The notes: a model not told the origin generated them from the sequence alone. A stretch of DNA of 64,000 nt from Scylla paramamosain (GCF_035594125.1 NC_087198.1:2644133-2708132), one strand, 5' to 3'; counted from the stretch's first letter, positions 38,921-51,915 are shown. Numbers and translations are program-made.

Positions 38921-41900
38921 TTTTTTTTTTTTTTTTTTTTTTATGTAGGAAGGATACTGGCCAAGGGCAACAAAAATCTAATAAAAAAAAATGCCCACTG
39001 AAATGCCAGTCCCTTAAAAGGGTCAAAGCAGTGGTCAAAAATTGGTGGATAAGTGTCTTGAAACCTCCCTCTTGAAGGAATTCAAGTCATAGGAAGGTGG
39101 AAATACAGAAGCAGGCAAGAAGTTCCAGAGTTTACCAGAGAAAGGGATGAATGATTGAGAATACTGGTTAACTCTTGCGTTAGAGAGGTGGACAGAATAG
39201 GAGTGAGAGAAAGAAGAAAGTCTTGTGCAGCGAGGCCGCGGAAGGAGGGGAGGCATGCAGTTAGCAAGATCAGAAGAGCAGTTAGCATGAAAATAGCGGT
39301 AGAAGACAGCTAGAGATGCAACATTGCGGCGGTGAGAGAGAGGCTGAAGACAGTCAGTTAGAGGAGAGGAGTTGATGAGACGAAAAGCTTTTGATTCCAC
39401 CCTGTCTAGAAGAGCAGTATGAGTGGAACCCCCCCAGACATGTGAAGCATACTCCATACATGGACGGATAAGGCCCTTGTACAGAGTTAGCAGCTGGGGA
39501 GGTGAGAAAAACTGGCGGAGACGTCTCAGAACACCTAACTTCATAGAAGCTGTTTTAGCTAGAGATGAGATGTGAAGTTTCCAGTTCAGATTATAAGTAA
39601 AGGACAGACCGAGGATGTTCAGTGTAGAAGAGGGGGACAGTTGAGTGTCATTGAAGAAGAGGGGATAGTTGTCTGGAAGATTGTGTCGAGTTGATAGATG
39701 GAGGAATTGAGTTTTTGAGGCATTGAACAATACCAAGTTTGCTCTGCCCCAATCAGAAATTTTAGAAAGATCAGAAGTCAGGCGTTCTGTGGCTTCCCTG
39801 CGTGATATGTTTACCTCCTGAAGGGTTGGACGTCTATGAAAAGACGTGGAAAAGTGCAGGGTGGTATCATCAGCATAGGAGTGGATAGGACAAGAAGTTT
39901 GGTTTAGAAGATCATTAATGAATAATAAGAAGAGAGTGGGTGACAGGACAGAACCCTGAGGAACACCACTGTTAATAGATTTAGGAGAAGAACAGTGACC
40001 GTCTACCACAGCAGCAATAGAACGGTCAGAAAGGAAACTTGAGATGAAGTTACAGAGAGAAGGATAGAAACCGTAGGAGGGTAGTTTGGAAATCAAAGCT
40101 TTGTGCCAGACTCTATCAAAGGCTTTTGATATGTCCAAGGCAACAGCAAAAGTTTCACCAAAGTCTCTAAAAGAGGATGACCAAGACTCAGTAAGGAAAG
40201 CCAGAAGATCACCAGTAGAGCGGCCTTGACGGAACCCATACTGGCGATCAGATAGAAGGTTGTGAAGTGATAGATGTTTAAGAATCTTCCTGTTGAGGAT
40301 AGATTCAAAAACTTTAGATAAGCAGGAAATTAAAGCAATAGGACGGTAGTTTGAGGGATTAGAGCGGTCACCCTTTTTAGGAACAGGTTGAATGTAGGCA
40401 AACTTCCAGCAAGAAGGAAAGGTAGATGTTGACAGACAGAGCTGAAAGAGTTTGACTAGGCAAGGTGCAAGCACGGAGGCACAGTTTCGGAGAACAATAG
40501 GAGGGACCCCATCAGGTCCATAAGCCTTCCGAGGGTTTAGGCCAGCGAGGGCATGGAAAACATCATTACGAAGAATTTTAATACGAGGCATGAAGTAGTC
40601 AGAGGGTGGAGGAGAGGGAGGAACAAGCCCAGAATCGTCCAAGGTAGAGTTTTTAGCAAAGGTTTGAGCAAAGAGTTCAGCTTTAGAAATAGATGTGATA
40701 GCAGTGGTGCCATCTGGTTGAAGTAGAGGAGGGAAAGAAGAAGAAGCAAAGTTATTGGAGATATTTTTGGCTAGATGCCAGAAATCACGAGGGGAGTTAG
40801 ATCTTGAAAGGTTTTGACATTTTCTGTTAATGAAGGAGTTTTTGGCTAGTTGGAGAACAGACTTGGCATGGTTCCGGGCAGAAATATAAAGTGCATGAGA
40901 TTCTGGTGAAGGAAGGCTTAAGTACCTTTTGTGGGCCACCTCTCTATCATGTATAGCACGAGAACAAGCTGTGTTAAACCAAGGTTTAGAAGGTTTAGGA
41001 CGAGAAAAAGAGTGAGGAATGTACGCCTCCATGCCAGACACTATCACCTCTGTTATGCGCTCAGCACACAAAGACGGGTCTCTGACACGGAAGCAGTAGT
41101 CATTCCAAGGAAAATCAGCAAAATACCGCCTCAGGTCCCCCCAACTAGCAGAGGCAAAACGCCAGAGGCACCTTCGCTTAGGGGGATCCTGAGGAGGGAT
41201 TGGAGTGATAGGACAAGATAAAGATATGAGATTGTGATCGGAGGAGCCCAACGGAGAAGAAAGGGTGACAGCATAAGCAGAAGGATTAGAGGTCAGGAAA
41301 AGGTCAAGAATGTTGGGCGTATCTCCAAGACGGTCAGGAATACGAGTAGGGTGTTGCACCAATTGCTCTAGGTCATGGAGGATAGCAAAGTTGTAGGCTA
41401 GTTCACCAGGATGGTCAGTGAAGGGAGAGGAAAGCCAAAGCTGGTGGTGAACATTGAAGTCTCCAAGAATGGAGATCTCTGCAAAAGGGAAGAGGGTCAG
41501 AATGTGCTCCACTTTGGAAGTTAAGTAGTCAAAGAATTTCTTATAGTCAGAGGAGTTAGGAGAGAGGTATACAGCACAGATAAATTTAGTATGAGAATGA
41601 CTCTGTAGTCGTAGCCAGATGGTGGAAAACTCGGAAGATTCAAGAGCGTGGGCACGAGAGCAGGTTAAGTCATTGCGCACATAAACGCAGCATCCAGCTT
41701 TGGATCGAAAATGAGGATAGAGAAAGTAGGAGGGAACAGAAAAGGGGCTACTGTCAGTTGCCTCAGACACCTGAGTTTCAGTGAGGAAAAGAAGATGAGG
41801 TTTAGAAGAGGAGAGGTGGTGTTCTACAGATTGAAAATTAGATCTTAGACCGCGAATGTTGCAGAAGTTAATGAAGAAAAAGTTGAGGGGGGTGTCAAGA

Positions 41901-42234
41901 CACTTAGGGTCGTCGACGGAAAGGCAGTCCGACCTGGGGACATTTATGGTCCCCTCCCCAGATGGGGACTCCGAGGCTGGTGTAGGAGTCGCCATGATTT
42001 TAAATTTTTTTGAGTGAAGGGTGTGTGTGTTATTAGGTGCTTGTAGTTTTGTGTAGAGGAAGAGAGTTGTCTTTAGAGGGCAGGCTGTGACTACCCCCTT
42101 GTGTTGTGAGACACAAAGGGAAACGTTCAGTGAGGTCACAGCTGGGTTTAATGATAAGTTCACAGCACCCCCTGAACAGTGCTTTAGACCTCACTGGGAG
42201 TAATTATCGTTTCGGCAGGTGTCTACTGCCTCTG
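38921..42234 (-). mobile_element. Family-B Jockey-like retrotransposon, full length (copy B2)
   Basis: In element orientation it starts near 42234 ('gaggcagtagacacctgcc'), has a ~235-bp 5' leader, one long ORF and a short 3' UTR. It ends in poly-A, seen as a T-run at about 38919-38943. No clear target-site duplication could be read: the right flank is 'tgatgccactaaagg' and the left flank 'aacactatcattatcttc'. The flanks on both sides resemble one another loosely, as if the site were itself a local repeat. Confidence 0.93.
39035..41995 (-). CDS. Intact endonuclease/reverse transcriptase of family B
   Basis: A 986-residue protein from the ATG at 41995; the frame is also open upstream to a GTG at 42163, which I treat as leader. 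Residues ~38-260 are an apurinic-type endonuclease that nicks target DNA: N46 in [10 protein letters not shown]73 in LTETQ, GDFN at 178-181, SDH at 252-254. Residues ~485-760 are the reverse transcriptase: [11 protein letters not shown], then [32 protein letters not shown], the first metal ligand D621 in [24 protein letters not shown], and YADD at 707-710. The C-terminal thumb includes [10 protein letters not shown]. No gag-like ORF1, zinc knuckle or RNase H is present. All catalytic residues are intact, so it is a candidate autonomous copy. Jockey superfamily is the best guess. Confidence 0.93.
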   Translation of the reverse strand: MATPTPASESPSGEGTINVPRSDCLSVDDPKCLDTPLNFFFINFCNIRGLRSNFQSVEHHLSSSKPHLLFLTETQVSEATDSSPFSVPSYFLYPHFRSKAGCCVYVRNDLTCSRAHALESSEFSTIWLRLQSHSHTKFICAVYLSPNSSDYKKFFDYLTSKVEHILTLFPFAEISILGDFNVHHQLWLSSPFTDHPGELAYNFAILHDLEQLVQHPTRIPDRLGDTPNILDLFLTSNPSAYAVTLSSPLGSSDHNLISLSCPITPIPPQDPPKRRCLWRFASASWGDLRRYFADFPWNDYCFRVRDPSLCAERITEVIVSGMEAYIPHSFSRPKPSKPWFNTACSRAIHDREVAHKRYLSLPSPESHALYISARNHAKSVLQLAKNSFINRKCQNLSRSNSPRDFWHLAKNISNNFASSSFPPLLQPDGTTAITSISKAELFAQTFAKNSTLDDSGLVPPSPPPSDYFMPRIKILRNDVFHALAGLNPRKAYGPDGVPPIVLRNCASVLAPCLVKLFQLCLSTSTFPSCWKFAYIQPVPKKGDRSNPSNYRPIALISCLSKVFESILNRKILKHLSLHNLLSDRQYGFRQGRSTGDLLAFLTESWSSSFRDFGETFAVALDISKAFDRVWHKALISKLPSYGFYPSLCNFISSFLSDRSIAAVVDGHCSSPKSINSGVPQGSVLSPTLFLLFINDLLNQTSCPIHSYADDTTLHFSTSFHRRPTLQEVNISRREATERLTSDLSKISDWGRANLVLFNASKTQFLHLSTRHNLPDNYPLFFNDTQLSPSSTLNILGLSFTYNLNWKLHISSLAKTASMKLGVLRRLRQFFSPPQLLTLYKGLIRPCMEYASHVWGGSTHTALLDRVESKAFRLINSSPLTDCLQPLSHRRNVASLAVFYRYFHANCSSDLANCMPPLLPRPRCTRLSSFSHSYSVHLSNARVNQYSQSFIPFSGKLWNFLPASVFPPSYDLNSFKREVSRHLSTNF

Positions 42235-42779
<545 letters not shown>

Positions 42780-42857
42780 CTTGAAGTGACTTATGATAAC
42801 TTAATGAGCAAATTAAAGGGAATTGGAGTGAATAGAGAGAAAGAGAGAGGAAGAGTC

Positions 42858-42861
<4 letters not shown>

Positions 42862-42948
<87 letters not shown>
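42862..42948. repeat. (GA)n microsatellite
   Basis: About 43 GA units. Confidence 0.96.
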
Positions 42949-42951
<3 letters not shown>

Positions 42952-43087
42952 TGAGGGTGTAATTAATCTTTTGTCCTTCTCTCTCACTTCCTTTGTCATT
43001 ATGGTTTGTATCACTGTCACTTGCTGTTGATTTATGTAAGTGGCGATCGTTCTCAGAGCTCCGTGTCTTCCAGTGGCTCTCTATTAT

Positions 43088-44657
43088 TCATAAGTCTTCA
43101 TCTGGGAGGAGATGTGGAGTGTCGGTTTGATTGCTTGCTTGTCTCAGTGGTTGTTGGGGCTGGTGATGGTTGTGGTGGTGGTGGTAGCGGTAGTGGTCGT
43201 GCAGCCTCTGGTGTTTAGGGAGGTGTATCAGACCTATGTCATCTTTGGGGCACAAGGGGAACAGACTGTTAAGCTCGTGCTCCGATAAGCGTCTCTTCAG
43301 GTGTTTGTGCTTCTGCTGGAGGAACTTCCGCGTCAAGCTTTGATAAGTTTCATTCGCGACAGACAAGTATTTTCTCAACATGTTTTTGCACAAACAGGAC
43401 CGTGGCAGGGAAAGGGCGACTCCTGTCTTTGCATTGTAGCCACAGTCTGTAAAAACTGCAACACGGGAGTCATGTCTGAGTAACTTTGCGGCTCCCCTCT
43501 ATTTTCCCGCTGTGCCTTTGCGAGGACAAGTTCATTCAGGTACTGGAGGCGGTGGATGGGGAACTGGTCCAAGAACCTGACAATCTTGACTAAGAGTCGC
43601 CGTTTCTTACGTCGCCTGAGCTTGAAAGATTTCTTCACACGACACTTTGTGCTTACGCGACAAACTGTAAAGAAGGGTCTCTTTCTCTGCCATGAGGAAG
43701 TCGTTAAGGGAGGTCTTCTGCCGCATGAAAGACTGCCACACTGCAGTGTCCTGTGTTTCAAGGCGCTGGCCTAGGAACCGCTTGATGGCCTGGGCACGCC
43801 GCCACACCTTGAATATCGCGAAATTCCTTCGGCAAGCTGTTTTCATGAAATAGCGGCGAATGTTTCTGGTGACATTCTTTTCCATAAACTGTTCAAGAAT
43901 TTCTTCCTTCTCTTGAATGGAATGTGTTGAAAGATTGACTTTGGGGAACAAAGGAACTCATCAGCAGTGGAATTCTTGACTGTAAATTCTTTCTTTGAGT
44001 GGGCAGACAGAGACCATTTCTGCATCTACAGAGTGCGGCTCACATCCTGACATCGCCTCCACGCCGCCTTCTCGTCCCCCTCCTCTTCGCTACCGTCACT
44101 GAATTCGCCGGCCAGTCTGTTAAGCAGCCTGAAGTCCACCTCCTTCTCTGGTGATGTCTGGCTTTTCTTTGCTATATTCTCATCACTGGCACCACTGTAC
44201 TCACCGTCTTCACTCTGACTGTACTCCTCGCCATCTGAGGGATACTCAGTGGGACTCAAGCGGGCCTCACTCTCAGCGTCACTGTCGTCCTTCTCATCCC
44301 AGGAAGCGCCATCCGTTTCACACTCATCATCCTTCACGTCTGAGAGGTGGCAGTGCATTCTCTCGTTGTCGGGAACTCAAGGCTGGCGAGTGATTTGTCG
44401 CCAGGGATGTAATACTCGTCATCGTCGTTTTCTTCGCTGCTTGAGTTACCGTCTTGGCCCTCCACCCCAGGCACGCTCCCTTCCAAGCGGTCATTCTGGT
44501 GGGTGAGAGTTTGTGGGAGTCTGAGCGCGTGATCCACCGTCACCTTGCTACTGTAAATCGCTTCCTTGGTGTTCAGCAGAGACTGTAGGGCCTGTGCGTG
44601 AAGCGTGACAGCGCTGCTGGAAAACCTCTTCAACATCTTTATCTCTTGAATTGCCAT
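43088..44657 (-). pseudogene. Broken coding region of unknown function (acidic then basic protein)
   Basis: Five minus-strand frames follow one another with almost no gap: 44657-44334, 44358-44026, 44025 to about 43945, about 43950-43607, about 43640-43375, then 43393-43088. The N-terminal half is rich in Asp, Glu and Ser (DDDEYYIPGD; SDGEEYSQSEDGEYSG). The second half is basic and helical (IRRYFMKTACRRNFAIFKVW; RKFLQQKHKHLKRRLSEHEL), ending in a His-rich tail. The breaks are one in-frame TAG (44026-44028) and about four frameshifts. At least two of these sit at short homopolymers (CCCC near 43946, AAAAA near 43390). Normal GC content and consistent amino-acid character across the breaks suggest one former protein of about 500 residues. 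I do not recognise the family. It could be a decayed host gene, a transposon ORF, or assembly error in a real gene. Confidence 0.55.
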
Positions 44658-44873
44658 CTTCCTTTTACGGTTTTCATGTTCATTATCTGACCGTTTCTCT
44701 TAATTTTTTTTTTATGAACTTTGTCAGATTCTTCGCCTTTGCTTTCATTGACGCTTCCTACTTCACTCTTTTTTGTTGGTATTTCCCTTTTTATGTTTTT
44801 ATTTATTTTTTTTTTGTCGTAATTTGCTGTTTCATCCTGTCGTGTATTTTTTTTTCGTTCGAGTCACTTAAGT

Positions 44874-45161
<288 letters not shown>

Positions 45162-45359
45162 CACTTTTTCCTGAATAATCTATATGTTAACTTTCCTTTT
45201 TGTTATGAATAATATTGGATTTTCTTTCCTCTCCTGGATAGACAGACAGAGATAGATAGATACATAGATAGATACGTTAAGCTGACCTGACTTAACCAAT
45301 GTCTAGGACGGCTAGGATACAAATCATGATAGTTAGGAAAAAAATATTTTTAAGTAGAC

Positions 45360-45489
<130 letters not shown>

Positions 45490-45688
45490 TTGGATGAATA
45501 ATTTGAATACACAAAATGAAGAAACAGGAGGTGTGGTGGTCCATTAACCAAGCACCGCCACACGCGCCAACCAGTGCCCGCGTGGTGACGAGCGTTGCAC
45601 AAATCATGATTCATAAATGGCTGCCCCCATCTAAAAAGCTTATAGTTAGCCACACTTTGAGCAGGTACTCCATACACAGACACACATA

Positions 45689-45690
<2 letters not shown>

Positions 45691-45720
<30 letters not shown>
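45691..45720. repeat. (CT)15, left flank of element D
   Basis: Pure CT tract ending exactly where element D begins. Confidence 0.95.
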
Positions 45721-45722
<2 letters not shown>

Positions 45723-46058
45723 ATTCGCCGCTAGAGGGCCTTGTAAACAAGCCACGGTGTACGTCCTCCTGATTTTCTTGGAGTTTTGCGAGGGATCCAG
45801 CAAGCCTGCGCCTACCATATCACACAGTCACCTGTAGTAAGACCCTGTCGTCGCATTTTTGGCAGTTGGGACTTCTAGTGTTTGGACTTTGGCTGTAGAT
45901 TGGATGTTGAATCACGTCGGGCGGGGGAGGGGGGGGCGTTCCCTGCACGGGCAGCTCCTCGTCTGCGCATGCGTAGTGCTTCCAGAGTGACGGTGTCATG
46001 ACGTCGTTCTGCGTCACTGCTTGTGTCCAGCGTTCCCCGAGCCCTGTTTAAGTGAGCA

Positions 46059-47627
46059 ATGGAATACAACGGCCCTGTCACTCACTCTCTCCTCGAGGAC
46101 GACCTCGACCTTAGTGATGAGGGTGAGTGGCCTTCAATGCCACAAAAGGATTAGCGGAGCTCGGCGGCAGCCACGAGTGAGGCTGGAGTTACCCTCCCCG
46201 ACGACGAAGCTTCAAGTCTTGTCAACCAATCTTCATCGGCTAAACGTCTTCTCAACAGTTCGTCTGACAGCAACGATGCCTCATCTCTGCCTGCTCCCAA
46301 GGCGGCTAAGCAGGGAATAGCTTCTGTTCCCCATGACGTCCCTTCTGCCACTTCGTCGGTCGCCTCTCCCTCCTCTGCGCCATGCATCTCGCCTCTGCCC
46401 TCACAGCCTGCGCCAGTTCCTCCAGCCTTTGCTCCACGGGATGATTACGTAAAGCTCCTCTTCCGAGGCTCTCCATCGGTGGAGACCAAGGTACGTTGGC
46501 TCTCTGAAGTCAACAAGGGCTTCAGTCTGGATCGGAGCCTTGCTGAAGTAAAGATGTCCGCTGTAACGTCTCTGTTCGTCTACATCTCCAGAAGTCGTAC
46601 GGACATTATTGACAGTGTGACAAAAGGGGAAAATCTGTCCTTGTTCCTTGATATGCAGGACTCACCTCAAAGGTCTCGAAAATTCCCTACCTACCTACTG
46701 ACTCGTTATCCTGTCTGTGTTGAGCCTTCCTTGGCCATGGCTTTGTCTGGGGTGTACAAAGCGAAGCGTTTCATTCAGGACGGTGAACCCATCAATCGCA
46801 TCGTCATCACCTGGAGCCTTCCTGAACCCCCGCCACCTTTTATTACTTTTGACTTTCTTCCCAGCCTCCCGCCATGCGAAGTACGCAGGATGAAGGATGA
46901 GCAGCCCTGGTGCTTTAGATGCTGGGGACTCGGCCACATCTCGCGCTACTGTTCCCATCCTGAGAAGTGCGCCTGGTGCTCTGGCCAGCATCACTCCCTC
47001 GCCTGCCCTCACCGGACCCAGCCTCCCTTTACTGGCCCCGCACCAGTCTCACAGGAGTCTGAGTCAACGGTGCAGGGATCAGACACACCTACAGCAGATA
47101 CCTCGAAGTGGAAATGCCCTCGCTGCCGTCAGCCAGGTGTCAACGTCTGGCATGGGTGTTTAAGGCGCCCCGCCACCTCCGCCGCGCCTTCCACCTCGGC
47201 TCCGCCTTCCGCCCCACAGTCTGCTCAGCGCGCGTCCGTTCCTCCCCAGGCCTCCTCCCCGCCGGTGACGGACGCTAGTTTGGTGGCTCCTGAGGTTGCT
47301 TCACTTAAGGCTGCTGTGGAATCGATGACGTCTCAATGCTCCTCGTATGCTGCTCGGTTCGAGGCCATTGAACGCAGAATGGAGGGATTTCCCAGCCAGC
47401 AGGCTGAAATGAACACCAAGGTTTCTGCTATGATGGACGCACTCCGAGCACTTACCGTCACCGTCACTACCCTCGCTGGCAGGGTCGACTCCTTCGCCAC
47501 ACACCTCGAGCGGGTTACTGCTCTGCCTCCAGCATCCTTGTCCTCCTGCAGTGCGCCGCAGAGAGTTGGCCACGCCTCCCATTCGTCTTCCTCTGGTCGC
47601 GCCAAGCTAAAGAGTAATAATAGATAG
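46059..47627 (+). pseudogene. Element D ORF1, gag-like RNA-binding protein, one in-frame TAG
   Basis: From the ATG at 46059 the frame runs 522 residues to a TAG at 47625. It is interrupted once by TAG at 46152-46154, codon 32. Domains: acidic, Ser/Pro-rich N-terminus; a central globular part (VRWLSEVNKGFSLDRSLAEV...); a CX2CX4HX4C zinc knuckle at ~285-298 (CFRCWGLGHISRYC); a second CX2CX3HX4C at ~304-316 (CAWCSGQHHSLAC); a third CX2CX8HXC-type at ~352-366; then a Pro/Ser linker and a helical, probably coiled-coil C-terminus. Such proteins coat the element RNA into particles. Beyond codon 32 the frame is clean, so the lesion is recent. A short downstream start could not rescue much, as the next in-frame ATG is far into the frame. 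Confidence 0.9.
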
Positions 47628-50600
47628 CCAGCCACAGCTTCACGTCCTCTCCTGGAATGCCTGCGGCCTCACTCATTGCCTTAAACAATCTGCCCTCAAG
47701 AGTTACGTGCAGCAGCATCATCCTGATATTATTTTAAATCAAGAGGCTTTTGTTGGCCATCCTGTGGCACAAAGGGGTGCGCCGCCTTCGCTTCGTGCCT
47801 ACATTCCCTACGTTCATCATGCTCGGAACGGTCTCATCACCTACGTTCACTCTGCTGTACGGCACAGGCTGCTCCGGTGCTCCCCACATGATGACACGAC
47901 CTTCCAACTGTTTGAGGTGGCAGCAGGCGCTGGTACGATTTGGCTGTGCAATGTCTATGTGGCTCCAGGCCGGATAGACACTGTTGTTCTCCCCACTCCA
48001 AGTGTTCAAGGCACCATTTACATGGGTGACTTTAACGCCCGGCATCCTGCGCTGGGTGACATCTCTCCAACACCAAATCGCAACGGGACACGCCTAGAGG
48101 AATGGCTGCATCGTTACCGGCTAACACGATGGGATACTGGCGGTGCCACGCACTCAAGTGGAGGCACTCTTGACTACATCTTGACTCAGGGCCTGGTGAC
48201 ATCCAATGTCACGTGCTCCTCTGTGCCCACACTGTTTTCTGACCATCTTGCCCTCGCCCTCCATTACTCTCTCCCAGCCGCTCCTCCCCACCTCCACCGT
48301 CGCATCCGCATTACCATTCCTCCTAAGTACTGCCCAACGTATGTCTCCTACATGTCATCCGCCATTCCTACGTTTCCTATGACCTCTCCTGAAGACTTGT
48401 ACTCCTCCATTGTCACCTCAACACACTCCTTTTATGACCACTATGTTCGCAAGCTGCACGTCAAGCGTCGTCTGCGAGCTCCAGCCTGGACACAGGATCA
48501 CCGTATTACCATGGCAGAGAGAAAGGCGAGGGAGGATGGCCTTTCCATCCAAACTCACCCCTCCCCGGAGAATCTGCGGAGGTATCAGTTGTCCAGGAAC
48601 AAGCTCGTGGCCCTCCAGCAATGTGTCCTCACCGAGTCTTGGCGCCAGTTTACCAACAGCATCAACCACCGGACAAGTGTGAGCTCCATGTGGCATCTCA
48701 TTAATACAGTTGTGAGGAGGAAGAAACCCAGCGCTCTTCATCATAGTCCAGCTCAGTACGCTCAAGATCTTCTTAATGGCTGGTGTGAGCAGTCACGTGC
48801 ACAAAACCTTCCCCACCACATTCGTGATGCTCTCGACTCTAATGACACTCTCCGCACCCTTCGTCTGATGGGTGCTTTGCTGCAACCAGACGAAGAGGAT
48901 GACAGGCCCATCACTGAAAGTGAACTTAGTCGTGCCCTCTCTCGGAGCAAGGCATCAGCCCCAGGGGAAGACGGCATCACCTACTCTGTTCTCAGGCTCC
49001 TTCAGAAAGTTTCTGGCAATCCTCTTCTCCGGCTGTATAACGTCTGCTTTCGACAGAGATGTGTGCCGCGCGCCTGGACCTCCAGTATCATCATACCGAT
49101 TCCAAAGCCCGGCACGGACAAGTTCAGGCCTATATCACTTACATCCTGCTTTAGCAAGGTGATGGAGCGCGTCCTCCTCAATCGGCTGCTGTTTCGGCTT
49201 GAGAGCAAGTTATCTCCCAGACTCTACGGCTTCCTTCCTCAACGTAGTACGCACCATTGCCTCGTGGAGTTGTACGCTCGCCTCACCCCAACTAGTGTTG
49301 TCGCTTTCATAGACCTGAAGAGCGCTTTCGATGTTGCCAACAGGGATGTCATTCTCGACCAGCTCGTGGACTTCGGAGTTACGGGCAACCTCCTGGGGTG
49401 GGTGCGGGAGTACTTGCGTAACAGAACCTCCCGTGTTTTTTCAAGGGTGCGAGCAGTACAGTTCAGAAGTTCGAGCTTGGCACTCTTCAAGGTGGCGTTC
49501 TTAGCCCATTCCTTTTTAATATCTTGATGCACCGTATGCTTTCCTTACTTCCTGACGTCCCTGGCATCACAGTCACCTGTTATGCAGATGACATTTGCAT
49601 CCACGCGCACACACCAGCAGTCCTACAGCATTTCCTCCACTCGTTCTCTATCTCGTCCTCTTTGTGTGGCCTCATCATTTCCCCAGAAAAAAGCCGTATT
49701 TTTACTCTTCGGAACCCGAGATCCCTCCCAGCCTTTACCGTGGGGCACAGTGTCATCCCTGTGTGCACACAGTATGTCTACCTTGGTGCGCCAGTGAGAA
49801 TTCTTTCATCCACGCCCGCTCGTCAGCGAGTTCATCCTGTGGTTCGTGATCTCCTGACTCGGCTGCAGTTACGCCTGACTCCTCTTCGGTGGCTCCTTAA
49901 TAACGCTACTGGTGTCTCCATCCCCGTGGCCAGGACGATTTACACGGACTACATTCGATCAGTCGTTGACTATCTCTCCCCTGCGCTTGTGCAGCTGCCC
50001 AAATCTACACTGGAGCCTCTGGAAAAATTCCAGAACACAGTCATGAGACTCATCTTAGGCTGTCCCATGTCCACCAGGATAGTCAACATGCTGCATGAGC
50101 TTGACCTCTCGCCACTAATTGAAAGGATCCATGCAAATGTCACCTATTTCACCGTCAAGTGCCTCCACTTCCCCCATCTCTCCTGTCACTATTCGCAAGT
50201 CATTAGGACCTTCCTTCAGCCTCATCCCCGCCTGCCTCGGCTGCAGGCCGGTGGCCGTGCTCTCATCAAAACTGTCTGCTCTCAGCTGCAACGTTTGGAC
50301 ATCAGTGTTCCTGTGGCTGACATTTTCCCTCCACCTCCACCCTGGATGCTGCCACTCCCGATGGTCCACTTCACTCCCACCTACAAGGCTCACCCTCCCG
50401 TCCTGCAGAAACAACTATCCCTGGACGCCATAGCATCGGTCTCGGCTACCATCGTCACGCCACACCACCTCTACACGGATGGGTCTGTGCAGGCGGACGG
50501 CACAGCAGGGTGTGCAGTTTACTCTCCTGACGCGGCACCTCCAGCAGTGGGCTGGGTTGGACGTCGGCTGCCGGCTCAGTCCAGCTCCACCTTTTGTGAG

Positions 50601-51308
50601 TTGCACGGCATCCTAGATGCTGTGAGTCTCCTCTGTGAAAGACGCCTCAACGGTGTCGTCATATGCGACTCCCAGGCAGCCCTTCATGCCCTTTCTTCGC
50701 CAAACCCAGTCTGTCGTCATCTGGTTAACAGGATCCTGACGGCCCTGGCCTTGGCTCATGACCGATTGTTGGTCATTAGGTTTCTTTGGGTCCCCTCCCA
50801 TGTCTCGCTAGCTTACAACGACACAGTGGATCGCCTGGCTAAAGCTGCTTGTGGCCTGCCTGCCTGCGACGCTGGCCCTGCCCCCTCCCTCCGGTGCCTC
50901 AGGACCAGGATCCGAGCAGCCTCCCTACTCTCTACGGCCGACAGGACTGCCGACCAGAGGGCGGCCAGTGTTACTATTCAGCACTATGATGCCTTTCGTC
51001 ACCATCGCTTCAAGTATCGCCGCCGGGGGCTATGGGTGAGGAGGCATAATGTGGTGTCGGCGCGGCTGCGGCTCGGCTACCGCCCACTGTGGCAGGTGGC
51101 TGGCTTGGGAGACGAGCCTCACTACACCTCCTGTCCCCTGTGCCACTCTCCCAACTCGAATCACTTGCGCCACTACTGCCTGGACTGTCCTGCTGTGGGA
51201 GACCTGCTCCCGCGCGAACAGCCTCTCCTCGCCGTGTGCCAACACCTGCTGCAAGGCGACCATCTAGACCTCATGTTAGCCCAACACCCACAGTTTGGCG
51301 GCTGTTAG
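47611..51308 (+). pseudogene. Element D ORF2: endonuclease, reverse transcriptase, RNase H; one frameshift
   Basis: The frame opens at 47611, overlaps the end of ORF1 by 17 nt in the +1 frame, and has no ATG near its start. Endonuclease: LHVLSWNACGL, LNQEAF, YMGDFNARHP (box at ~139-142), FSDHLAL. RT: FRPISLTSCFSKVMERVLLN, YGFLPQRSTHHCL, then FIDLKSAFD. The frame breaks at a T-run (49434-49440), consistent with loss of one T, and continues as 49524-51308: an F-ELGTLQGGVLSPF-type motif, CYADDI (YADD 49581-49592), thumb, then RNase H with LYTDGS (50478), FCELHGILDA, CDSQAAL (50667) and WVPSHVSLAYNDTVD. The C-terminus has a zinc knuckle-like CPLCHSPNSNHLRHYC. Length is about 1230 residues. Apart from one indel everything catalytic is present. 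Confidence 0.92.
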
Positions 51309-51642
51309 CAGTGTCTTTCATTTTACCACCCCTCAACTATTTATGTCACCTTTGACCTTTAGCATTCATAGTTTTTTCACTGTTGTACTATTCTTTTATT
51401 TTGGTGTTTATTTTTATTTGTTTTTTATTTTATTTTATTTTTTTATTTTTTTTATTTTTTATATTTTTTTTTTATTTATTTATTTTTATTAATTCTTATT
51501 TTATTCTATTATGTTTATTTATTTCCTGTTTTCTTTATTTATCTACCTATTTCTTTGTTTAATTTCCTTGTTTATTATATTTATTTTATTATATAATTTT
51601 CTTTCTATATTGATTTTCCATATCATATTATTATTATTATTA

Positions 51643-51698
<56 letters not shown>

Positions 51699-51913
51699 TA
51701 TTATTTTATTATTTTTTTATTTATTTATTTTCTGTCGTTACTGTTCTAACTTCACTTGTTTTGGTTATTGTTATTGTTCTTGTTATTGTTCTTGTTCTTG
51801 TAATTGTTATTATTGTTCTTATTGTTCTACTACTGTTCTTCTGTAAACTTATGTTTTTTAATCGTATGTATAGTCTGACGCCTGCCTTGTGCGCAATAAA
51901 TTTATCAAACAAC

Positions 51914-51915
<2 letters not shown>

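Larger units (their letters stand above)
45721..51915 (+). mobile_element. Full-length I-clade-like non-LTR retrotransposon (element D)
   Basis: A ~6.2 kb element flanked by (CT)n on both sides (45691-45720 and 51916-51962), which fixes both ends. Order: GC-rich 5' UTR (45721-46058), ORF1 gag-like, ORF2 with endonuclease, reverse transcriptase and RNase H, and a long T-rich 3' UTR. The UTR includes TTTA and TTA repeats (51400-51740), and an AATAAA at 51895-51900 about 15 bp before the 3' end. There is no poly-A tail beyond 'caaacaacaa'. Presence of RNase H and three zinc knuckles points to the I superfamily (I, Nimb, Ingi, Loa and relatives). Codon composition is GC-rich, unlike family B. Confidence 0.93.
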
